A DNA stretch of 64,000 nt from an uncultured Candidatus Melainabacteria bacterium. GTDB taxonomy: Bacteria; Cyanobacteriota; Vampirovibrionia; Gastranaerophilales; Gastranaerophilaceae. Where the stretch lies: contig CAKVIM010000008.1 of assembly GCA_934754775.1 (NCBI GenBank), positions 14,934 to 78,933 on the forward strand, read 5' to 3'. Positions 8,346 to 18,069 of the stretch are shown piece by piece; the stretch's first letter is position 1; every line of letters begins with the position of its first letter. The notes beneath the pieces were generated by a model. The model saw only the letters and a program-made list of their open reading frames with translations. It was not told the origin of the DNA and searched no databases. The translations under genes were made by a program, and so were the position numbers.

Positions 8346-9809
8346 GATTTTGCCAATGAATTTTATGTTGACGTCACTAACCAGTTCTTCGTGAGCGAGT
8401 ACGGTTAAATCTCTAACGAATTCGTTTAAGATAACGAAGATCATGTGACGAATATCTAGTGGAGCTACTATTATAGGTTTTGTAATTTTTTTAGATTTAG
8501 CGAACTTGATGATTTTTTCAGCAATATTTTGCACATCATCCGCTTGAATTCGGACTATGGCTTCATCTTCATCTTCTTTGAAGAATGAGTAGACCGTGTC
8601 AAGAGTTTCGTCTGAAAGCTCTATTACTTTAAGTTCTCCGTTTTCTGCTAAATCTTTTATTATTTGCTTTGATAGAGCCAATCTTACTTTATCTAGGAGA
8701 TCTTCTTTTGTTGGTTCGTTCGCATAATCGTTGATTTTTTCGAATATGTAGATAATGTTTTTTACAGAAACACCTTCTCTTATAAGACAAGTCAGCAGGT
8801 ATTTTAAATCTGATGCTGTGATAAAATCAGGGATAATGTTGTCAACGAGGAACGAGTTGTTTTCGAGCACGATTTCAACGTACTTGTTAACATCATTGTA
8901 GTCCATAATATCTGATACTTCTCTTATTGCAATGTATTCAATTGCTTTTCCGATGTATTCAGCTGCTGTTAGGCCTTGGAGCCAAAAATCTTTGACTTTA
9001 TCTTTTTGAATCCAAACGAGTTTTCTGCCGGTGATATCATCCACGAGTTGGAAATCTTCTTCTGTCAGTTTGTATCCTTTTAGTTCATCCTTGTAGAAAG
9101 CGATGTAGTTCGGGAATACTACGGAGCGGAAAACTTCTATGTCGTGGATTTTTATGCAGAACTCATTTTGAGAGAGCTCGTCACTGTTGTGAAAATGTAT
9201 GTGCGGAATGACGTAGCCCAGTTTTTCAGTCAGATTTTGTCTTATTTTAACTGTTTCTGCAAGAAGATTGTCGGCTTCGTCCATTGACACTACTTCCAAG
9301 ATTTCTTCAGAAAGATTTACTACAAACTTTTCTTCTTTGATTGCAGAGAACATTGTTTCAGGAGAAATTTCGTTTACTAGTGACTGCTTAAGTGTATCAA
9401 GTTGTTTTAGTTCATCTGACATCTGGTTGTTGAGTTGGTTCTTTTCATCAGGTGAAAGATTATCACTTTCCAGTTGAGATTTGATTTTCTTGATGCGTTC
9501 TTTTTGGTTCGCTATCTTTAACTGGATTTCTTTGCAAGATGCGTAAGGACTGGACGGTGCAGCTAACATCTTTTCCATACGGTATTTAAAACTTGTGATG
9601 TTAACGATGTCGTCCAGATCCGGAGTTTCATCTTCTTGCTTTTCACGCATAAAAATGCAGTTAAAGTCTATTGATGAGTCGGTTTCTACCTCGTGCATCG
9701 TGTATAAATCCCAACCTTCCTCGGACATTTCGTTTAGAAGATTTTCTAAAGCCTGCTTGTCATCAGTCGGAACTGACTTTATTACGTACTGCATTTTTTT
9801 GTTAAACAT
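8343..9809 (-). CDS. Soluble FlhA-C-like protein (FHIPEP cytoplasmic domain) with DUF4177-like N-terminus
   Basis: A 488-residue protein with no membrane segment. Residues 1-58 look like a DUF4177-type fold (LLNEMSEEGWDLYTMHEV). Residues about 90-145 are coiled coil. From about 155 to the end it follows the FlhA/InvA cytoplasmic domain. The match covers RQNLTEKLGYVIPHIHFH, the late block LLTCLIREGVSVKNIIYIFE with KINDYANEPTKEDLLDKVRLAL, and PIIVAPLDIRHMIF with LTVLAHEELVSDVNIKFIGKI at the C-terminus. In export systems this domain docks chaperone-substrate pairs, normally tethered by eight transmembrane helices that are absent here. A Shine-Dalgarno AAAGGA precedes the ATG. It lies 31 bases after the skp stop without a terminator, so it is probably in the bamA-skp operon. 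Homology is by eye. Confidence 0.7.
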   Translation of the reverse strand: MFNKKMQYVIKSVPTDDKQALENLLNEMSEEGWDLYTMHEVETDSSIDFNCIFMREKQEDETPDLDDIVNITSFKYRMEKMLAAPSSPYASCKEIQLKIANQKERIKKIKSQLESDNLSPDEKNQLNNQMSDELKQLDTLKQSLVNEISPETMFSAIKEEKFVVNLSEEILEVVSMDEADNLLAETVKIRQNLTEKLGYVIPHIHFHNSDELSQNEFCIKIHDIEVFRSVVFPNYIAFYKDELKGYKLTEEDFQLVDDITGRKLVWIQKDKVKDFWLQGLTAAEYIGKAIEYIAIREVSDIMDYNDVNKYVEIVLENNSFLVDNIIPDFITASDLKYLLTCLIREGVSVKNIIYIFEKINDYANEPTKEDLLDKVRLALSKQIIKDLAENGELKVIELSDETLDTVYSFFKEDEDEAIVRIQADDVQNIAEKIIKFAKSKKITKPIIVAPLDIRHMIFVILNEFVRDLTVLAHEELVSDVNIKFIGKI

Positions 9810-9840
9810 AGCTATCCTTTACGTTAAATAATATTGAGAA

Positions 9841-10290
9841 CTATTTTTTTACTGTTTTCAATTTAGCGATTACGCTGTCTGTAATATCAACGCCACCAAC
9901 GAATACGCCTCTTACGTCCATAACTGCGTCAAGTTTTTGTTCAACCATAACGGCTTTAGCTGCGTCTTTAATTTTTGTGAAAACTTCTTGTTCTCTTTTA
10001 TTTTTTAGTGTAACGTAAGCTGATTCTTTTGTTTTGAATTCAGCTGCTACTTTTTCTTCGAAAGTTTGTTTTTTTAGTGGGGTATCAAGAGATTTGTATT
10101 CTTTTTCTTTGTCAACTAAGAATTGTTGCATTTCCAAACCTTTGGCATCAACTTCTTTTGTAACTTGTTTTGCATAATCATAGTTATCGATTACTTTTGC
10201 ATAGTCAATATATCCGACTCCGCCTGCATTAGCGATTCCTGCGAATGCAATCATAGCCAAAGCCACAATACCTAATTTAAGTTTTTTCAT
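9841..10290 (-). CDS. skp: Skp/OmpH-family periplasmic chaperone
   Basis: A 149-residue protein with a clear signal peptide (KKLKLGIVALAMIAFAGIANA, cleavage near 22). Next comes GYIDYAKVIDNYDYAK, the usual OmpH 'Gyvd...l' strand, and a long charged helical hairpin (about 45-115). It closes with the strand-rich piece DAVMDVRGVFVGGVDITDSVI, which in the family completes the trimer core. Skp holds unfolded outer-membrane proteins in the periplasm until BamA inserts them. It is directly downstream of bamA (34-base gap, GGAGGA Shine-Dalgarno), a classic pairing. Confidence 0.85.
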   Translation of the reverse strand: MKKLKLGIVALAMIAFAGIANAGGVGYIDYAKVIDNYDYAKQVTKEVDAKGLEMQQFLVDKEKEYKSLDTPLKKQTFEEKVAAEFKTKESAYVTLKNKREQEVFTKIKDAAKAVMVEQKLDAVMDVRGVFVGGVDITDSVIAKLKTVKK

Positions 10291-10324
10291 ACTAGAGTCC
10301 TCCTATATTTTATTATACATTATT

Positions 10325-12223
10325 TTAGTACATCATGTCACCCACACCGAATGTGAAGTATCCGTGAGGAGAGCCGTTTGGTCCGGAGTTTGTAAGTGGG
10401 AAACCGTAATCAACAGATAGCGGTCCGATACCCGGCATATTTATCTTCAAACCAATACCGGCTGTGATTGCTTGATTTGGTCTGTCATACAGTGTGCTTG
10501 AGATTGTTGGGCTGAATACTTTACCTGCGTCAACCCAGAAGGTTAGTCTCAAGTTCTGTAAGAAATTAACTCTTAGCCTGTCTACGAATGGGATTGGAGT
10601 TGCAAGTTCTGCAGAACCCATTACGAATGCTGTACCAGTACCAACACCATTAACTTTGTAACCTCTTACAGTATATGGGCCACCTAAACGATAAGCCATA
10701 ACTTCAGGCATATCTGTCCCGTGAACTTTGATCCCGCCACGTCCCGTGAATGTCAAAGAAGATTTCTTTGCAATCGGGATGAACTTTTTAGCCATACCGG
10801 TTACACGTCCGTTTGTTTTTCCAAAACCGTCAAGTCCGAAGGCTTCTTCATATCTTACGGATGCTAATGCACCGTGGCGAGGGTTAACAGCGGAATCTCT
10901 TGAATCGTAAGCAAGACCGGGAGCTATTCTTAAGAAATATCCGCCTTGAAGTTGCTTAGCTCTGTCTGCGATATTAAGTCCGTGAGCTTGGTACAATCCT
11001 GCAATGCTGTTTGCGTCACCTTCTTGAAGCTTGATATATTCAAGACCTGTTGTAAGGGTTGTTGATAGATTTCTGTTGTATCTAAGCTTGTGAGCGATAG
11101 TTCCTTCTATACCGATTCTTCGTTCTAAGGCTAGCGGAATTTGGTAGCTGCCTAAATCTCTAAAGTAAACTCTGCTCATAAGCGAGTTATCTGCGTTTAA
11201 GAAATGCGGTTCAAAGAAACTCAATTCAGCTTGGTAGTTCATGTGGTTTTTGATTGATGAATCACTCATCAAGATACCAGAACCGACCATGCCGGTAAGA
11301 GAAACCCTTTGATTCATTCCTCTAAAGTTGTTGTCAGAAATCCCGACAGAACCGAATGCACCTGTTGCGGAATCTAAACCACCACCGATTGAAACAGAAG
11401 CGGTTCTTTGTTCTTTAAGTTCAATTGTAACGTCAAACATATCCGGATCATCTTCAGAAACTTCTATAGTTCTGTTAACATCTTTGAATGCTTGAGTTGA
11501 ATACAATCTGACTAAATCTTGCTTAACTTGGTTTTCGTTATAAACAGTCCCAGGTTCAGTCATAATGTTACGTTCGATGACGTATTCTTTTGTTTTTTCG
11601 TTTCCTGTGATAACAATTTTGTTGATTTTGCCTTCTGTAATACTCAAGTTAAGCGTTCCGTCCGGATCATCGTAGATTGAGTCAATTTTAGATAGAATGT
11701 AACCCTTTGAATAGTAACATTCGTTGATTTGCTCCATTGCCTTGTTGATAGCGGTAATGTTTTGCGGCTTACCCTTAAGCGGCAATAAGTATTGCATAAT
11801 TTCATCACCTGAAACGACGGTGTTACCTTCTATTGTGAAATCTGTAACAGGGATATTTTCTTCAAGTATAATTTTGAGTGAAATTGTGCCGTTAGAGTTT
11901 TTGACCGGAATAGCTTTCATTTTTTCTGTGAAGTATCCCAAGCGGTAAATGGTTTTCAAATCCTGCTGCATGGCGTCTTTGTCATACAAATCACCTTTTT
12001 GTAGTGACATTTTAGACAGGATATATTCAGGTCTGATTATGTTGGAACCTAAAATTTCAATATCATTAATGTAGGCTGTGTTGCTGTCATAACTGGATTC
12101 TTCCATGTAATCAAGTTCGTCGTCCGCAGCTTCAGCAGAATAAACCGTGCAAGGCAACGCCAAAGCTCCTGCAAGTATCAAGAATGTTATGAAATTTTTA
12201 TATATACCTGATAGATTAGTCAA
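10325..12223 (-). CDS. bamA: BamA/Omp85 outer-membrane assembly factor
   Basis: A 632-residue Omp85 protein. The signal peptide is followed by about three POTRA domains (about 50-125, 125-200, 200-275; e.g. YINDIEILGSNIIRPEYIL, NKIVITGNEKTKEYVIERNI). The C-terminal 16-strand barrel carries the L6 hallmark GGPYTVRGYKV near residue 530 and ends in an aromatic residue (GVGDMMY). It inserts beta-barrel proteins into the outer membrane, with Skp and LpxA elsewhere in the window supporting a real diderm envelope. Three POTRAs instead of the proteobacterial five is usual for cyanobacteria-type Omp85. It leads the bamA-skp-FlhA-C-like transcript. Confidence 0.92.
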   Translation of the reverse strand: MTNLSGIYKNFITFLILAGALALPCTVYSAEAADDELDYMEESSYDSNTAYINDIEILGSNIIRPEYILSKMSLQKGDLYDKDAMQQDLKTIYRLGYFTEKMKAIPVKNSNGTISLKIILEENIPVTDFTIEGNTVVSGDEIMQYLLPLKGKPQNITAINKAMEQINECYYSKGYILSKIDSIYDDPDGTLNLSITEGKINKIVITGNEKTKEYVIERNIMTEPGTVYNENQVKQDLVRLYSTQAFKDVNRTIEVSEDDPDMFDVTIELKEQRTASVSIGGGLDSATGAFGSVGISDNNFRGMNQRVSLTGMVGSGILMSDSSIKNHMNYQAELSFFEPHFLNADNSLMSRVYFRDLGSYQIPLALERRIGIEGTIAHKLRYNRNLSTTLTTGLEYIKLQEGDANSIAGLYQAHGLNIADRAKQLQGGYFLRIAPGLAYDSRDSAVNPRHGALASVRYEEAFGLDGFGKTNGRVTGMAKKFIPIAKKSSLTFTGRGGIKVHGTDMPEVMAYRLGGPYTVRGYKVNGVGTGTAFVMGSAELATPIPFVDRLRVNFLQNLRLTFWVDAGKVFSPTISSTLYDRPNQAITAGIGLKINMPGIGPLSVDYGFPLTNSGPNGSPHGYFTFGVGDMMY

Positions 12224-12307
12224 CTATCCACTCCACAGCATTATACTAATCATTTTATCACAAATACACAAATAAAAGTATAGTTTTAACTTTTTGTTAC
12301 CTAAATT

Positions 12308-12334
12308 AAAAACCGACTTACGAAGCCGGTTTTT
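12308..12334 (-). terminator. Terminator after gcvPB
   Basis: AAAAACCGACTT/AAGCCGGTTTTT hairpin with T-runs on both strands, just past the gcvPB stop and before bamA. It separates the sigma-gcvPB unit from bamA. Confidence 0.8.
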
Positions 12335-12340
12335 ATATAT

Positions 12341-13762
12341 TTATTCTTTAAACGTTAAATCAGGATGTCTTGCCGCAAGAGTTTCATCAACTTTTTTTAT
12401 CGGAGTTGTCTGCGGTGATTTTAAGACTTCTTCCGGATTCTCTTCGATTTCCTTTGCAATTTTGAGCATTGTTTTGATAAAATTATCCAGTACTTCTTTT
12501 GATTCAGATTCTGTCGGTTCAATCATAATGGCTTCATGCACAATAAGAGGGAAATAAACTGTTGGCGGATGATAATTTGAATCCATTAGTCGTTTTGCAA
12601 TTCCAAGTGTTGAAACTCCTTGGTGATGCTGTTTTTCACCTGATAAGACAAATTCGTGCATGCAAGGTTCATCATAAGGAAGTTCATACACGCCTTTTAA
12701 TTTTTCTTTCAGATAGTTTGCGTTCAATACTGCATCGGCACTGGCAAGCTTAAGGTTTTTGCCCATCATAAGAATGTATGCGTAAGCTCTGACAAGTATG
12801 CCAAAATTTCCGTAGAAGCTTCTTACTTTGCCTATTGAATGTGCAATATTGTAGTTTCTTGTGTATTTGCCATTTGAAAATTCAATTACAGGTGACGGTA
12901 AGAATTCTTTTAGTTTTTCAACGACACAAACCGGTCCTGCTCCAGGGCCTCCACCTCCGTGTGGAGTTGCAAACGTTTTGTGAAGATTTAAGTGAACAAC
13001 GTCAAATCCCATAAGTGCCGGATTTGTCCAGCCCATGATTGCGTTGAAGTTCGCTCCGTCATAATAAAGCAGAGAACCATTTTCATGCAAAAGCTTAGAA
13101 ATCTCTAATACATTTTCTTCAAAAATCCCTAATGTGTTAGGGTTTGTCATCATAATTGCAGCTACATCGCTATCCAGAAGCCCTTTTAAAGCATCTATAT
13201 CGACTTGTCCTTTTGAATTAGACTTAACTTCGATAATTTCGAATCCGCACATCTTTGCACTGGCAGGGTTTGTACCGTGTGCAGAATCAGGAACAATTAC
13301 TTTTTTGCGGTTTAGTTCGCCTTTTGTTTCAAAGTATTTTTTTATAATCATCATGCCGGTTAATTCGCCATGGGCACCTGCTGCCGGCTGAAGTGTAACC
13401 GCATCCATGCCTGTAATTTTTTTTAGAGCTTCTTGAAGGTTGAACATAAGTTCTAATGCACCTTGTGAATCTTCGTCAGATTGAAGCGGATGAAGGTTTG
13501 TAAACCCTTCTAATGATGCCAAAAACTCGTTAACTTTAGGGTTATATTTCATCGTGCAAGAACCGAGAGGGTAGAATCCTTTTTCGATGCAGAAATTGCG
13601 GTCACTCAGTTCTTTATAATGTCTCATAACCTCAAGTTCGCTTAGTTGCGGAAACCCGATTTTGCCTTCTCTTAACATTTCTCGAGGCAAAAAATCTCCA
13701 AGCTCCATTTCTTCAAACCCGATACCATCAACCCCGTTGCTTTTTTCAAATATTGTTTTCAT
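12341..13762 (-). CDS. gcvPB: Glycine dehydrogenase (decarboxylating) subunit 2
   Basis: A 473-residue P-protein subunit 2 (split type). It has the PLP site NLHKTFATPHGGGGPGAGP with the Schiff-base lysine (about residue 268), LGSCTMKYNPK near the N-terminus, and PAAGAHGELTG plus SAHGTNPASAKM. With subunit 1 it decarboxylates glycine in the glycine cleavage system. Subunit 1, GcvT and GcvH are not adjacent. Its start overlaps the end of the sigma factor gene by 17 bases, so the two are in one transcript, which is an unexpected pairing. A terminator follows the stop. Confidence 0.95.
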   Translation of the reverse strand: MKTIFEKSNGVDGIGFEEMELGDFLPREMLREGKIGFPQLSELEVMRHYKELSDRNFCIEKGFYPLGSCTMKYNPKVNEFLASLEGFTNLHPLQSDEDSQGALELMFNLQEALKKITGMDAVTLQPAAGAHGELTGMMIIKKYFETKGELNRKKVIVPDSAHGTNPASAKMCGFEIIEVKSNSKGQVDIDALKGLLDSDVAAIMMTNPNTLGIFEENVLEISKLLHENGSLLYYDGANFNAIMGWTNPALMGFDVVHLNLHKTFATPHGGGGPGAGPVCVVEKLKEFLPSPVIEFSNGKYTRNYNIAHSIGKVRSFYGNFGILVRAYAYILMMGKNLKLASADAVLNANYLKEKLKGVYELPYDEPCMHEFVLSGEKQHHQGVSTLGIAKRLMDSNYHPPTVYFPLIVHEAIMIEPTESESKEVLDNFIKTMLKIAKEIEENPEEVLKSPQTTPIKKVDETLAARHPDLTFKE

Positions 13763-14384
13763 CTACTTCTTCCTGTTTTAATAATTCTTTTTTAATCTTT
13801 TCCAGAGCATTTTGAATGATTCTCGAAATGCGTGATTGTGAAATATTAAATTCTGCCGAGATATCTTTAAGCTTTTTGTCATAAAAATATTTAGCTTCAA
13901 TCAAATCTTGTTCTCTTTGCGGAAGCTTTTTCATAACTTCGCAAATTCTGTGTTTAAGTTCAACTATTTCGGCTTTTTCTTCAGGAGTTCTATCTGAGTC
14001 TTTGATTAGGGTAGGGTTATCGGCATCAGCCATTTCTTCTATTGATAAAATTGTTTTGTATACGGCATCTTTAATTTTTTCTTGCTCAGAAGACTCTTGG
14101 TTCTTCATTACATACCACTTGTAACGACGACGCATCTCGTTTCTGATTGCCCACTTGATGGCTTTTGTGATATATGCCGTGTTGTATAATTCTGTGTTAT
14201 TAGAGTTGTTCAATAGATAATAAACAGTGTAATTAGCAAGGCTTATAACTTCAGATAGCTCAATTAAACCCAATGTCGAAAATTTCTTGTATTCGACTTT
14301 TGAGATAGTTTCGATTATATCTTTATACTTTGCCAGATTCGCTCTGTCTTTTCTCTCACTGTTTATAGAACTGATATCTCTCAT
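13746..14384 (-). CDS. Sigma-70 family factor, FliA/SigD (sigma-28) like
   Basis: A 212-residue sigma factor without the long group-1 N-terminus. Region 2 contains ITKAIKWAIRNEMRRRYKW, matching the FliA-type 'rI.gai..elR'. Region 4 reads LPQREQDLIEAKYF, then LKDISAEFNISQSRISRIIQNAL, whose helix-turn-helix 'SQSRISRI' resembles the 'ESRVSQ' of FliA rather than the 'RVRQIE' of RpoD. An in-frame ATG at 14444 exists, but the one at 14384 sits 7 bases after an extended -10 (TGA-TATATT, 14392-14400), giving a leaderless start, and the intervening residues are not sigma-like. Two sigma-28-type promoters occur in the window (31798, 62565). The link to them is inference. Confidence 0.8.
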   Translation of the reverse strand: MRDISSINSERKDRANLAKYKDIIETISKVEYKKFSTLGLIELSEVISLANYTVYYLLNNSNNTELYNTAYITKAIKWAIRNEMRRRYKWYVMKNQESSEQEKIKDAVYKTILSIEEMADADNPTLIKDSDRTPEEKAEIVELKHRICEVMKKLPQREQDLIEAKYFYDKKLKDISAEFNISQSRISRIIQNALEKIKKELLKQEEVDENNI

Positions 14385-14522
14385 ATAATACAATATATCA
14401 AAAACCAATATACAAATGCAAGCAACATAAATTTTGTTAAGCATATATTAAGCTAGACGACTCGGCAGGTTTTTAAATTTTGAGTGTTTATGCTATTATT
14501 ATTGTAATTGGAGAGGATTATT

Positions 14523-17165
14523 ATGATTAATTTTTTATTAAAACTATTGGGGGACCCAAACGAGAAAAAAGTTAAAAAAATATTAGGTGTAATTGACCAT
14601 ATAAATGCATTGGAACCTGAGTACGAAAAACTTACGGATGATGAACTCAGAGCTAAGACGGACGAGTTTAGGGCAATTCTTGCTAAGCGTCCTACTTCGG
14701 ATAATGAAAAAGCTGATAAAATCTTAGAAAAAGAAGCTCTGGATAAAATTTTGCCGGATGCATTTGCCGTCGTAAGAGAAGCAGGTAAACGTGTTTTGAA
14801 TATGCGTCACTTTGATGTTCAGTTGATTGGTGCGTATTTCTTACATAACGGTCATATTGCCGAGATGAGAACCGGTGAAGGTAAAACTCTTGTTGCGACT
14901 CTTGCAGCTTACTTAAATGCACTAACAGGAAAAGGTGTCCACGTTGTAACTGTTAACGATTATTTAGCAAAACGTGACAGTGAGTGGATGGGTAAGATTT
15001 ACAAATTCTTAGGTTTGTCTGTTGGTGTAATTCTTTCTAATCAACATGATGCAGAAGAATTCAATCGCAAACGTGCAGCTTATAATTGTGATATTACGTA
15101 TGGTACAAATAACGAATTCGGGTTTGATTATTTGCGTGATAATATGGCGGCTTCAAAAGAAATGCTTGTTCAAAGACCATTCAATTATGCAATTATCGAT
15201 GAAGTCGACAGTATCTTGATTGACGAAGCGAGAACTCCGCTTATTATAAGTGGTCGTGTTGAAAAATCAGCAGACACTTATACTTTGATGGCAAAAGTGG
15301 CTCCTCAATTAGAAAAAAATACCGATTACGAAGTTGACGAAAAGAATAAGAACGTTATTCTAACAGAAGACGGTATTGATAGAGCTCAAGAAATCATTGG
15401 ATGCAAAGACTTATTTGATATTAATAATCAGTATGCACACGATTTGTTGAACGCACTTAAGGCTAAAGAATTATTTACTCGTGATACGGATTATGTTGTA
15501 AAAGACGGCGAGATTATGATTGTTGATGAGTTCACCGGTCGTTTGATGCCGGGACGTCGTTGGTCAGACGGTTTACACCAAGCAATTGAGGCAAAAGAAG
15601 GTGTTGAAATTCAGGATGAAACCCAAACATTGGCAAGTATTACATTCCAGAACTTGTTTAGGCTTTATCCGAAATTATCAGGTATGACAGGTACTGCTAT
15701 GACAGAAGAAGCTGAGTTTGGCAAAATTTATAATTTGGAAGTAACTGTTATTCCGACAAATAAACCTGATATCAGAATCAATTATCCCGATGTTATCTAT
15801 AAAACAGAACGAGCAAAATATGATGCCGTTGTTGAGGATATTATTGAGCAAAATAAAATCGGACGTCCGGTTTTGGTTGGTACTGTTAGTATCGAAAAAT
15901 CAGAATATATTTCCGCATTATTGAATAAAAAAGGTATTAAACATAATGTATTGAACGCAAAACAACACGAACGAGAAGCTTATATTATCGCTCAAGCTGG
16001 TCGTGTCGGAGCCGTTACGATTGCAACAAACATGGCGGGTCGTGGTACAGATATTCTTTTGGGCGGTAATGCTGAATTCTTAGCAAAAGAAGATTTGGAA
16101 AAACGAGGTGTTTCTCCAGAAGATGAAAATTACGAAGCTTTAAAAGATGATGCTCTCGCTAAAGCTCGAGCAATTACGACGGAAGAACACGCAAAAGTAG
16201 TTGAGCTGGGCGGACTTCACGTAATCGGTACTGAAAGACACGAGTCTAGAAGAATTGATAATCAGTTAAGAGGTCGTGCCGCTCGTCAAGGTGATCCTGG
16301 GTCTACAAGATTTTTCTTGTCATTGGAAGATAATTTGATGAGAATCTTCGGCGGTGATAAGATTACCGGCTTGATGAATATGCTTAATGTAGAAGAAAAT
16401 ATGGCAATTGAATCTTCTTTGATTACACGTCAAATCCAATCTGCACAGAAAAAAGTTGAAACATATCACTTTGATATCCGTAAGAATGTGCTTCAATATG
16501 ACGATGTTATGAATATTCAGAGAGAAAAATTCTATGCTCAAAGAAGAAAAGTTCTTGAAGGTAAAGACTTGAGAGGCGATATTGAGTATATGATTGATAA
16601 AGAAATCGATAGGCTTCTTAAGAGTTATATCGCACCTGAGATGAATCCTGAAGAATATATCCAAGAAGATTTGGAAACTTTGGTTAAGGAATTACATTCA
16701 ACAATTCCGCAACTTACATACATTTCAGTAAATGATATTAAAGGTTATCGCTTCCCAAAAATCTACGATTCTTTGAAAGAAGCTGCACAAAAGGCTTATA
16801 AAGAACACGAAGAAGAGATTATAAACTTTTATAATACGATTTCTGAACAATATGACGCATCTTTTGAAAAACAGGAGTTGTATGCAGCTGATAATATTAT
16901 GCGTTCTTTAGAAAGAGATATTCTACTAAGAGTAGTTGATAATCAATGGATTGACCACTTGCACAATATTGATATGTTAAAAGACGGTATCGGATTGCGT
17001 GCTTACGGTCAAAAAGACCCGTTGATAGAATACAAGAAAGAAGCTTATGATTTATTCAATAAGATGATGTATGAAATTCAAAGCAACACTGTTAAATATT
17101 TGTTTAGGGCAAAATTTGGGATACAATTTGTGACGGATGATGGGGTTGAAATCGTAGAAAGTTAG
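14523..17165 (+). CDS. secA: Preprotein translocase ATPase SecA
   Basis: An 880-residue SecA. It has Walker A in RTGEGKTLV (about 117-125), the DEVD box ([17 protein letters not shown]), the preprotein-binding region, [20 protein letters not shown] and the arginine-finger segment [21 protein letters not shown]. It drives Sec export across the inner membrane. The ATG at 14523 with Shine-Dalgarno GGAGAGG is chosen over the upstream TTG at 14508. The protein ends without the cysteine-rich SEC-C zinc tail. The gene is divergent from the sigma factor gene and is followed by a strong bidirectional terminator. Confidence 0.97.
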   Translation: MINFLLKLLGDPNEKKVKKILGVIDHINALEPEYEKLTDDELRAKTDEFRAILAKRPTSDNEKADKILEKEALDKILPDAFAVVREAGKRVLNMRHFDVQLIGAYFLHNGHIAEMRTGEGKTLVATLAAYLNALTGKGVHVVTVNDYLAKRDSEWMGKIYKFLGLSVGVILSNQHDAEEFNRKRAAYNCDITYGTNNEFGFDYLRDNMAASKEMLVQRPFNYAIIDEVDSILIDEARTPLIISGRVEKSADTYTLMAKVAPQLEKNTDYEVDEKNKNVILTEDGIDRAQEIIGCKDLFDINNQYAHDLLNALKAKELFTRDTDYVVKDGEIMIVDEFTGRLMPGRRWSDGLHQAIEAKEGVEIQDETQTLASITFQNLFRLYPKLSGMTGTAMTEEAEFGKIYNLEVTVIPTNKPDIRINYPDVIYKTERAKYDAVVEDIIEQNKIGRPVLVGTVSIEKSEYISALLNKKGIKHNVLNAKQHEREAYIIAQAGRVGAVTIATNMAGRGTDILLGGNAEFLAKEDLEKRGVSPEDENYEALKDDALAKARAITTEEHAKVVELGGLHVIGTERHESRRIDNQLRGRAARQGDPGSTRFFLSLEDNLMRIFGGDKITGLMNMLNVEENMAIESSLITRQIQSAQKKVETYHFDIRKNVLQYDDVMNIQREKFYAQRRKVLEGKDLRGDIEYMIDKEIDRLLKSYIAPEMNPEEYIQEDLETLVKELHSTIPQLTYISVNDIKGYRFPKIYDSLKEAAQKAYKEHEEEIINFYNTISEQYDASFEKQELYAADNIMRSLERDILLRVVDNQWIDHLHNIDMLKDGIGLRAYGQKDPLIEYKKEAYDLFNKMMYEIQSNTVKYLFRAKFGIQFVTDDGVEIVES

Positions 17166-17171
17166 TAAAAA

Positions 17172-17203
17172 AAAAGAGGCTTTTTAAAGCCTCTTTTTTT
17201 TTT
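17172..17203. terminator. Bidirectional terminator between secA and the prepilin gene
   Basis: AAAGAGGCTTT/AAAGCCTCTTT stem with A- and T-runs on its two sides. It can serve secA on the plus strand and the convergent prepilin gene on the minus strand. Confidence 0.88.
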
Positions 17204-17945
17204 AGTATTTGTAAATAACTTTCCAGTTGTTATCTGCGACAGATCCTGCACAAGAAGCACCGGTTGTAATTCCTTCTGTTCCGCACAGATTCTTTTTATC
17301 GCTTTTCCAAGTCTGCTCATTTGCAGTTTGTGTGTATGCATTCCACTGTAGTTTCCCGCCTTCTGGAATAAGCATACCTGTGTCATCAAGGTGGAATACA
17401 AATATATCTTTACCTAAGCGGTTTGGTTTTGTGTTGAAACCATTCAAGTCATAGTATACTGTCCCGATATCACCTTTATAAGCACCTCTGTTGTTAGCTT
17501 TTGCTCGATTTGTCGTTCTTATGTCAGCTGCGTAGAAATTAACAGCAAAAGCATCATCGCCGTTAAAGGTATAAATCAGTGCATCGCCAGTTGGTGCTCC
17601 ATCTGCCTTGCCGGAATAGTTTTTTGCACTAAGAGTTAAATCAGAAAGCTTCATTATTTCATTTGAATCATTTTTCTTTTGAGTAGCACCGTTTAAGTAT
17701 TTGCTTAAAGTTTCTAAATACTCTTGATTGCTGGTTGCTACATCAGAAAGTCTTACTGCGTCAGTGTCCGCCATAATATGTTCGTTTGCGTTTTCCAAAT
17801 TTGTGACAAATCTTCTAAGTGACGGGCCGACTTTTGATTTTTGGAATGAGCCTACTAATGCAGGCGAAGTTAATGCAGCAACAACGCCGATAATAGCCAT
17901 TGTTATCAAAACTTCTGCAAGGGTAAAACCAGATTTTTTGTGCAT
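17202..17945 (-). CDS. Type IV prepilin-like / pseudopilin protein
   Basis: A 247-residue protein with a textbook class III signal: short basic leader MHKKSG, cleavage before Phe, and GFTLAEVLITMAIIGVVAAL, including the Glu at +5 of the mature form. The hydrophobic helix is followed by a soluble head. Two head cysteines (CGTEGITTGASC) may form a disulfide. Such proteins are processed by PilD and assembled into type IV pili or type II-like pseudopili. No prepilin peptidase or assembly genes adjoin it; pilT is 33 kb away. The Shine-Dalgarno (AGAAAGAGG) fits the ATG at 17945. Confidence 0.88.
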   Translation of the reverse strand: MHKKSGFTLAEVLITMAIIGVVAALTSPALVGSFQKSKVGPSLRRFVTNLENANEHIMADTDAVRLSDVATSNQEYLETLSKYLNGATQKKNDSNEIMKLSDLTLSAKNYSGKADGAPTGDALIYTFNGDDAFAVNFYAADIRTTNRAKANNRGAYKGDIGTVYYDLNGFNTKPNRLGKDIFVFHLDDTGMLIPEGGKLQWNAYTQTANEQTWKSDKKNLCGTEGITTGASCAGSVADNNWKVIYKY

Positions 17946-18014
17946 AAATATAAACCTCTTTCTTATCTAAACTATGTTAATAATAACATTTATTTTAACT
18001 TTCGTCCAGATATA

Positions 18015-18049
18015 AAAAAGGTGCGATTTAGAATAAATCGCACCTTTTT
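18015..18049 (-). terminator. Terminator after the GH57 branching enzyme gene
   Basis: A GGTGCGATTTA/TAAATCGCACC stem flanked by A- and T-runs, 20 bases downstream of the GH57 stop on the minus strand. It may also act on the prepilin side. Confidence 0.85.
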
Positions 18050-18069
18050 CAAAAAGCTCTCTACCGCTA

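Noticed and set aside
8343..9809. Annotation as flagellar biosynthesis protein FlhA
   Set aside because: The membrane half with its FHIPEP signature is absent, so the full name would mislead; only the cytoplasmic domain is matched.
14385..14444. Upstream ATG for the sigma factor gene
   Set aside because: The 20 extra residues are hydrophobic and unlike sigma factors, and they would cover the extended -10 at 14392-14400.
14523..17165. SecA lacking the C-terminal zinc-binding tail as a notable defect
   Set aside because: Many bacteria have SecA without the SEC-C motif; all translocase motifs are intact.
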